A stretch of DNA of 64,000 nt from Polytrichum commune (Eukaryota > Streptophyta > Polytrichopsida > Polytrichales > Polytrichaceae): positions 3,970,001 to 4,034,000 of the forward strand of contig OX485803.1 in NCBI GenBank assembly GCA_950295325.1, given 5' to 3'. The notes below the pieces were generated by a model that saw nothing but the letters and a program-made list of their open reading frames with translations, ran no database searches and was not told where the DNA came from. This document shows positions 56,241 through 64,000 of this stretch, piece after piece (position 1 is the stretch's first letter; every line of letters starts with the position of its first letter). The translations under genes were made by a program, and so were the position numbers.

Positions 56241-57520
56241 ACTCAAGTCAGCACCTTTCCTCTCAAGTTAGATGCACAATAACTTCAAAGCTTATCAAAG
56301 AGCTAATCTTAGCCCTTTAGCACTTGAATGTCCTCAATGTAGTGTAGAAATGAACCAAACACTCAAGTCAGCACCTTTCCTCTCAAGTTAGATGCACAAT
56401 GACTTCAAAACACACCAAAGAGCTAATCTAAGCTCTTTCGCACTTGAATGTGCTCAATCTAGTGTAGAAATGAACCAAACACTCAAGTCAGCACTTTTCC
56501 TCTCAAGTTAGATGCATAATAACTTCAAAACACATCAAAGAGCTTATCCAAGCCCTTTGGCACTTGAATGTGCTCAATCTAGTGTAGAAATGAACCAAAC
56601 ACTCAAGTCAACACCTAAATGATCCGATTAGATGCACAAAACTCCAAAACACATCAAAGAGCTTATCTAAGCCCTTTGGCACTTCAATGTCCTCAATCTA
56701 GTATAGAAATGAACTAAACACTCAAGTCAGCACCTAAATGATCCGGTTAGATGCACAAAACTCCAAAACACATCAAAGAGCTTATCTAAGCCCTTTGGCA
56801 CTTGAATGTCCTCAATCTAGTGTAGAAATGAACTAAACACTCAAGTCAGCACCTAAATGATCCGGTTAGATGCACAAAACTCCAAAACACATCAAAGAGC
56901 TTATCTAAGCCCTTTGGCACTTGAATGTCCTCAATCTAGTGTAGAAATGAACTAAACACTCAAGTCAGCACCTAAATGATCCGGTTAGATGCACAAAACT
57001 CCAAAACACATCAAAGAGCTTATCTAAGCCCTTTGGCACTTGAATGTCCTCAATCTAGTGTAGAAATGAACGAAACACTCAAGTCAGCACCTAAATGATC
57101 CGGTTAGATGCACAAAACTCCAAAACACATCAAAGAGCTTATCTAAGCCCTTTCGCACTTGAATGCCCTCAATCTAGTGTAGAAATGAACGAAACACTCA
57201 AGTCAACACCTAAATGATCCGGTTAGATGCAAAAAACTCCAAAACACATCAAAGAGCTTATCTAAGCCCTTTGGTACTTGAATGCCCTCAATCTAGTGTA
57301 GAAATGAACGAAACACTCAAGTCAGCACCTAAATGATCCGGTTAGATGCAAAAAACTCCAAAACACATCAAAGAGCTTATCTAAGCCCTTTGGCACTTGA
57401 ATGTCCTCAATCTAGAGTAGAAATGAACTAAACACTCAAGTCAACACCTAAATGATCCGGTTTGATGGACAAAACTTCAAAACACATCAAAGAGCTAATT
57501 CTAAGCCCTTTGGCACTCAA
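56241..57520. repeat. 119-120-bp tandem repeat in the copia leader, about 10.5 copies
   Basis: ACTCAAGTCA starts units at 56241, 56361, 56481, 56601, 56720, 56839, 56958, 57077, 57196, 57315 and 57434. The first three spacings are 120 bp and the rest 119 bp. The gag-proximal units differ (CCTTTCCTCTCAAGTTAG) from the later ones (CCTAAATGATCCGGTTAG). The array lies between the primer site and gag. Confidence 0.97.
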
Positions 57521-57779
57521 ATGGCCTTGAACAACTCAAATACGGATCTGATGTACGCTTAAGCATTGGAAATGGTGTGGACATATACCTAAAGAGATCT
57601 AGAATGTAGAAACACTCTTCTAAGGTTCCTCAAGCTGGTCCACTCCTCCAAGAATGCTCTAAGGTGCTTCAAAAGCTTCAAGACTCCTCCACAAGTCCTA
57701 GAACAACTCTAAAGCACTTCCAATCAGATCCGGCCCTCTCCAAACTCTTCCTAAGTCGATCTCCTACCTCTAAAGCAAA

Positions 57780-57793
57780 GTGGGCCCATAACC
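57780..57793 (-). other. Primer-binding site, half-tRNA initiator Met type
   Basis: On the - strand GGTTATGGGCCCAC abuts the 5' LTR. It resembles the complement of the anticodon stem-loop of initiator tRNA-Met, the half-tRNA priming site known from Drosophila copia, rather than the tRNA 3' end. Confidence 0.65.
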
Positions 57794-57985
57794 TATTGGG
57801 ATATGAGAGGAAGAAGCAAAGAGATCAGCGTGGAAGCAAGAACACAATACACAAGGATTGCATACAATGGAGAGAGAGGATTAGCTCTTCCCCTTATGCC
57901 TTTATTTATATGTGTAGGTTAGGACCAGCCTTGACAACCCATATGGGACAATGTCACCAATGCAACCTAACACTACCTTCCAATA
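57794..57985 (-). repeat. 5' LTR of the copia element
   Basis: 192 bp, same ends as the 3' LTR. The visible difference is GAGAGAGAGG here against GAGAAAGAGG in the 3' copy. Confidence 0.93.
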
Positions 57986-60900
57986 GAGGTGAGGTAAGAT
58001 AAAAGGCAGTGAGCTTGAGTTTGAACCTGTTTGAGTGGAATGATAGGAAAGTTGTTAGGCAAGAGAGAAGATTTGAACTCATGACGAGTGACCCAATTTG
58101 TTAAAATGTAGAAGTGGAATAAGAGAAGTTTAGAGAGGCTAGGGTTATCGATAATCTAGGTTAAGAGGCTACATCTCTAGAGCAAAAAGGTTGATCTTAT
58201 GATTATGATTGTATGTTATATTCATTTCAAGGTTGTGATGAAGATTATGCTAGTTGAACTTTATCCTAACTAGGACTATAGCCTATGCAGTTGTATGTTT
58301 ACCTTGGGTATTTGTGTAGCAACTGCAGTCAAAGATGCTATAAATGTATGATGATTCATGAATGAGACAAGTTCATTAGAAGAAAATGAAAGGAATCAAA
58401 GGGAAGAATAAATCTTTCAACAAAAAAAATTGGTTTATGATTGATGACATTAAATGATCATTTTAATATGGAAGAAGATACTAATTCCCCAACATGATGA
58501 AAATCCATTGGAAAGCTATGGCCACATGTGACAAAGACTATTGCCCAAGCTAAAAGAGCTTCACAACTGAAGTAGAAGCATGTCATTAAGTTTTTAACAA
58601 TTGTCATATAGGATAGACCCACACACAATTGAAGCTTAAGAGGGAGAATATTGAGAGATGAACCTTAAGGAATGGAAATTTGGAGGGAGATATCCAAGAT
58701 TGTTATAGAACTCCTTAAACCAGTGTAACATTAATCCCTATAGACAATATACCGGTATTCCTTGAGATGTAGTACCCTAGGTTATTTGTTCTTTTATTTT
58801 AACCCAGAGCACAAAACCTAAACTATAGATAATGTTGCATTGTTTTTTATTAAGCTATTGGCTATAATGAATGCAAATAATCTATGGCACGAAGGGTATT
58901 TGAGTAGTAGAGTGTTGTGTATTAATTAGGACGTGTTCTAGATGTCATAGTTGGTGTGTAGTTTTGGTGGTTTAAGTAGTAACCTATGGTTCAAACATGT
59001 CCTCTAAGTGAGTAGCGGGGTTTTAATCGTAGTGTGTTGTTTATGTTGTTTGTTTTAAAATATATATAAGTAGCTCTCATGCTTCCTCGGTTGAAAGTGT
59101 GAGGAATGTGAAGACATTTGTGGGCTCCGATGTGGTTTGTGTCACGAATTTGAGTTGTTTGCCTTTGTAGTAGTTTTCTTTGACAATCGCTCTGAAGATG
59201 CTATGTGCAAGGTTGTCACATAGAGTGTCACCTTTAAGATGTAGATGAAGAATTATTTCCTTGTTGACTAGTTTGTAACCCTTCTCCACTTTGCAATCAC
59301 CTTCCCTCCACCCTCCATTTTCATCAAAAATGCTCGTTCACCATTGAGTAGAGTTATTCCATCTTTATGTGGGTGGTGAAGGTATATCTTGATACATCCC
59401 ACCCAATTTGTGGTGATGGCATTGAGGTTGATATTGAGGATGATATTGAGGGATATTGATACTACATTCCAAATGCAATGTCCATCTTGTAGAGTGTATT
59501 GGTGCATGCTCATTTTTCTTCGCATTTATTGATGTTCTAGAAGCTTGTCTCAAAGGGAATTATGAGATGGATGGTATCGGCGAGGCCAGTCTCCTTATTG
59601 ACTTTTGCTTGACTTGGAATTTGTGTGAAGTGGAGATGGTGTCCTGATACTATGTCCATGTGCTTATTGGAGAAAAACTTTTGTGAAAACATGGGATTTC
59701 AAAAATAATGTTCCTGAAAGTATGGTTGATATGTTCTATTCATGTTTATCTCTCTCGCTTTGGCAATTTGGCCTCGCACTAAAATGGCATCCCACAAACA
59801 TATTGTCTCATCTCCAAACCCCATAAACACCACAAATCATCGTGCCTCACTACCAACCTACAACTCATAAAAGCATGGACAACATACGCCCCAATCCAAG
59901 ACATCATGACAACACATCCAATGGCATTGCTACCAACAATTACACCATAATTCTCAAAGAAAAAGAGTTGTGGGATGCCTTCTCATGGGAGCCCATGTGA
60001 CCATTTCAACTTGCATAGGGTTGCGTGCATTGGTGGTTGTGTGTTTGGTGGGATTGATGAGTGGTCTTGTGCATGGATGGCTTTCTTTGGCGATGGGATG
60101 TCTCGGTGGGTTTTGGTGGCATTTGCGGAGGTGCCAATAATATTTACCAAAGGTGAGTGGTATATGGTTAGGTGGGGATCTACGAACAGACACCAAAAAT
60201 GCATGTGTTTAAAATAGATTGGACTACGTGCTCAATAAATGCTAACCATTCCACATGAATGAGAGGACCTATATGACCACTTAATGAGCACTTAAATCTT
60301 CACTTTGATAATGAGATATCCATGTGAGCTTTGAAATTTGTGAGGCAAATAAGTATGAGCACAATTTGGATTTGATAATCTTCTCGCACTAATGCTACTA
60401 CGTTTTTCAGATTTTACGAGAAGTGGGTGCAAAGAGAAAAGTATCCAAATAACACACTTCTACCTATTGATGAAAAAAATATTATGTAAGTAGGCTAGGC
60501 TTGAGTCACCCTGCCCTTTATGCAGCTATAGGCACTTGCTTTGTTTTGGAGTTTAGCAATTGGCTTTGCGGCCCGCCCCCATGGAACCACTGCAAGTGAA
60601 TTATGCAACAAGGCTGTCTCTAGCTGTGACTCGCCCAGCATGCACCAAAGAAGGATAAAAATCTTGTCTGCAAGTTGCCATCCACTGTGTCATAATAAGT
60701 CCTCCTGCCATACATTTCGTATGTTTTCAGAAAGATGTAGTGCATCCAACTGGGCTACAATTTCTGTCCACGATGTTCCAGCTCTTCATAGTCCGGGCGC
60801 CATTTGTAAAGTTGATTGGGTGCTCTTCTCGGTGATTGTTAATTGGTTACCACTTGCAATTGATTCTTTTTTCAATTTGTACCTCCCAATAAAAAATTAG

Positions 60901-61665
60901 TACAATTATGAAGTTGAAGGCTGCCTGCAACATCATCACAAATTGTATGTGGCCATTCATCCTGGAAAGGTATCTGTGATGTCTACAAAAGCCATCCATT
61001 TGGAAGGTCAAAATGTAGTTCAAATGTAGTGAACTATTGTATAGTGCCCTACAAATTGTTATTGTTAGGTGACTTGATTTCATAAATGGCATCAAAAGAT
61101 CCCGCATCAATCTAGCTTGACTTGATTGGAATAAATTAACCCACTACGGAGTTTGTAAACCATAACCATGCTGGAGGTAACACGAAGAATTCATGCATGG
61201 TGTTTGATCATATCAAGCATTGGAAGGACTGGATGACAATGTTGTGTTATGTATATGATAACAAGCATCGTAAAGTGTTGATAATTATGGGTTGTGACAT
61301 GCAATATGAAGATAGTGCACCAAGACTTTCTTTTGGAAAAAAACTTGAATGCTATCATGGCACACAATGAAAGCCAAACATGGAATTCAAAGGCTTTATG
61401 TCAATGGACATTGCAACACGTATCGTTCACCACAACTGCACTAAACCTATCATTCAACCAAAGTGTGAAAATTAGTCGTAGAAGACGTTACAATACGGGG
61501 TGGCCAAATGTCAGTTGAGATGTAGCATGTGTGTAGTTATTTTGGACAAATTTAATTGCAGGAACAATATGACACATAACTCCACAAAAGTAACTCCTAA
61601 ATTGTGTTTTACTTAGTGGGTGTAATGGGATTGCATGGGCACCTTGAAGGAAAACATGACCAAAA
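57986..61665. other. Degenerate sequence, no gene supported
   Basis: Only short open frames occur, up to 119 codons (60541-60900), none recognised. GATTTGAACTC at 58071-58081 is a reversed B-box-like phrase and could mark a SINE. AGGGAGAATATTGAGAGATG near 58641 resembles the polypurine/LTR-start boundary of copia elements, hinting at an old relic. Otherwise nothing is seen. Confidence 0.4.
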
Positions 61666-61668
61666 GCA

Positions 61669-61674
61669 GGAAAA

Positions 61675-61730
<56 letters not shown>
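61669..61730. repeat. Poly(A) plus (AC)n microsatellite
   Basis: A run of about 21 A is followed directly by about 19 AC units and CAGACGAG. Such A-run/microsatellite junctions often grow from retroelement poly(A) tails, but no element body was identified to its left. Confidence 0.97.
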
Positions 61731-62857
61731 GAGTATGATATGCCCATGATATGGCAGTTTATGCATATGATGTGCACTGCAACATGGATAGACAAATATG
61801 ACCACTTACACAACTAGAACTCATACTGGAGATAGAACATTATTGTAAAACCACAAAGTATGCACTGAATAAACCATTCTCATTTTGCATACGTGGAGTA
61901 CACCATTCAAATGCAACTTCACAATATTGCACAACTCATTGACAACAATTCGCAGCATCGGGTGGAGTTCGCAATCTACACACATGCACTCCAAGATGAA
62001 GGGATGAACACTATGAAATGCGACAAAGTTGATGTCATCAATATGGATAAATTGTGTCTCTTCTTCATGATTTGAATTGTCATTGACACACACAATGAGG
62101 CTATCCCATTATGAACCTACATAATTGTGTCCAAAAACTGAGGGCCCGCTCTACACCATCAAAGCTAATCACTTTCCATACTCCACATTGCAATCGTGAT
62201 CAAATGCCTAGTCTGACTCTCCCAAGGACCACCTCCCCTCCCATATGCTCTCAATCCACAATGCGCATCAAATGTTTTCCCGCCCTGAGCTTCATTTTGC
62301 ACCGGTTCCGCATGGCCTTGACCTTCAACAACATTCACCACATTGCCCCACACATTGCAAGTTGCCTCCAATTCAACATTCACTAGGCCAACACCAAGGA
62401 TCCCACTCTTTACTACATCCATGATGCAAATGCTTTGGCAGTTGCTTTGAAGGACCACCTTCCACCCACCCTCCACTGGGTCATCTCCAAAAAAAAACTT
62501 GCTTCACTTGCGTGGGGAAGACTTATGGTTGTTGACTTGCTCTCTGTCTTCTCAAAAAATTGGCCATCCAAAATCCGTATCTATCTCATTTCATAGTTGC
62601 ATTCTCATGCTTGTTGCGAGGCACCTATGATCCACAAAATAAAATGACAGGGGTTTGTTGGTGCATTAGTTGCAATATTTTCCTTAAAACCCCCACGTAT
62701 GAAAGAGTGGCCTCCACAATGTTCATATTTGCTTTGTTCAATCGGCATGCTTGCATGCATGTCAATGCAAAACCGGAGTGATAAGTCTTGAAGCCTTTTG
62801 TTGTGTCCGATTCAACAACTCGGTAGTGATACCTAAATGTTGTGCAACTACAGAATG
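61731..62857. other. No gene recognised
   Basis: Open frames on both strands are short (60-103 codons) and without known motifs. Position next to the CACTA relic suggests it may be the 3' part of that element. Confidence 0.35.
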
Positions 62858-64000
62858 TTAGAATGTGAGAATCTGGTGGTTTGCCAAAACAATAGCCATA
62901 TCATGAACGGGGCGCCCCTCTACCAAATCCCCTCTAATTCTAGTTTGCAGCCATCGCTTGTACTCATAAATTGCTACCATCTCAAGAGAATATTGTATTT
63001 GCATATGGCCCCACCTCCGGCCCATATGTGTTGTGTGAAATGCAACCCTCTTGTCACTCACCTCCTCCCTAGCAACAACCCATTCGCTGCACATCACAAC
63101 ATAGTCAAGAAATGAAACAAATCATAAGTTTACAAAATGTCCAATTGCAGACAAAACCATACTTGCCTATGGTACGCCCCCGTGGCAGTGGAGTTCATTA
63201 TGATGTACAAATGTGCCGCTCTCAATTTCGCATCTATCGTCCTCCTAGGTTTCCCTCTACCTTGCAATTGCACACCTCTCATGCCAACCTCTTCCTCGTC
63301 ATCTCAAACACGTCTTCGTATGTAAGGATAGCCTTGTAAGTATTCAATGCATAGTCCAAGAGCTTCATCTACAATGTAGCCCTCTACCAATGATCCCTCC
63401 AACAAAGACCTATTCCTCACATATTTCTTGAGCACACCTAGATATCTCTCCACATGATACATCCACCTATACCATAGGTTTGCAAATTGCGAGCTCATTC
63501 ATTAGATGGATTACCAAATGTGACATAATGTCCCCAAAACTAGGGGGAAATCAATACTTTAAAATACAAAGCGTCTCTGCAACATATTGCTTTAGCCAAG
63601 CTATCTCATATGGGTTCACCTCCTTTGAGCATACTTTTTGAAACACAATACTCAACCTAATAATTCCAACATGAGCCAACGGATGCAAGACATTTGGAAT
63701 TGCCATGGGCAATACTTGTTGTGACAAAATATGCATGCCATGAAATTTTAGGCTTTGCAATTTACCTTTCACCATGTGCTTCCTCATGGAGACTGAGTAA
63801 ACATAAATGACCCTTAGTCTTTGTATGGAGGACAAAAATACCTTTTTGTCATCCAGAAGTCGTACATATGGAGCATGAGGTTTTAATTTTCTTCTTGTAG
63901 GGACCTCGACACAGTCTTGAAGCCACAGCTAGGGTTGAATTTGAAGTGTTTGCATGTCCTCCCTCACAGAAGCCATGTCCTTCTCTCCCATGATAGTCCT
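62858..64000 (-). pseudogene. CACTA (En/Spm) transposase relic, continues past the right edge
   Basis: On the - strand KLQSLKFHGMHILSQQVLPM and VGIIRLSIVFQKVCSKEV match the LKSHDCHVLMQQLLPVAIR and FF..LCSK motifs of the DUF4218 region of CACTA transposases. After a TGA at 63553-63551, FPPSFGDIMSHLVIH and WYRWMYHVERYLGVLKKYVR continue the same conserved order (PPSFFDIM, PFERYMK.LK.YVRN), then SLVEGYIVDEAL. A TAG lies in the upstream part. The catalytic TNP2 core lies beyond the window. Part of a cut-and-paste transposon, not functional. Confidence 0.82.

Larger units (their letters stand above)
51875..57985 (-). mobile_element. Ty1/copia LTR retrotransposon, full length but defective
   Basis: 6111 bp, flanked by GAGGT at 51870-51874 and 57986-57990. 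The two 192-bp LTRs begin TATTGG and end CCAATA on either strand and differ by one base that I can see. Domain order gag, protease, integrase, reverse transcriptase, RNase H defines the copia superfamily. The polyprotein is interrupted by several stops and one shift. Confidence 0.95.

Noticed and set aside
8523-63553. UGA reassigned to tryptophan
   Set aside because: The phosphatase gene and the intact Ty3 gag-pol both end in TGA, and TAA and TAG also occur in the damaged frames. Mutation is the simpler explanation.

Overview
The window looks like nuclear DNA of a green-lineage eukaryote (plant or streptophyte alga). The host genes have short phase-0 GT-AG introns, one host gene encodes a plant-type HAD/NLI-interacting-factor phosphatase, and most of the rest is plant-style transposable elements: Ty3, Ty1/copia, RNase H-bearing LINE, PIF/Harbinger, Helitron, CACTA and pogo. 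I cannot name the species. A large, TE-rich charophyte or early land-plant genome would fit, but that is a guess.

Left edge (1-8.8 kb): the only convincing host genes. Gene A (+, 1-3936, its 5' end lies outside the window) has three exons. It joins a ParB-like DGQH domain to a C-terminal fold resembling a beta-class DNA methyltransferase, followed by a long acidic, proline-rich tail. Two genes follow on the - strand: an unrecognised two-exon gene (6265-7076) and an FCP1/NLI-type phosphatase (7220-8032, probably with a further exon up to about 8.8 kb). A 22-bp palindrome (10-bp arms GTTTGGGTCG and CGACCCAAAC around a variable dinucleotide) occurs nine times here, seven of them in inferred introns. 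It is the most unusual signal in the window.

8.5-23.2 kb: a decayed LINE on the - strand. ORF2 (endonuclease, reverse transcriptase, RNase H, zinc knuckle) occupies 8.5-15.7 kb. A G/T-rich satellite with 18-bp units inside a roughly 800-bp higher-order repeat follows, then a probable ORF1 at 19.0-20.8 kb, then a leader-like region with duplicated blocks.

23.2-33.8 kb: a young, apparently intact Ty3-type retrotransposon with a 1970-codon gag-pol, near-identical LTRs and a TGTTG target duplication. It sits inside another LINE fragment.

34-43.4 kb: two related solo LTRs on the - strand. One is split by a PIF/Harbinger transposon carrying transposase and Myb-like genes. The other is split by a 1.5-kb element with terminal inverted repeats and an 8-bp target duplication.

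43.4-64 kb: a Helitron relic, a 195-bp tandem repeat, another LINE fragment, a Ty1/copia element (192-bp LTRs, half-tRNA-type primer site, 119-bp leader repeats) and a CACTA transposase relic running off the right edge. Premature stops in the old elements fall repeatedly where tryptophan or glutamine is expected, which suggests decay by C-to-T change.
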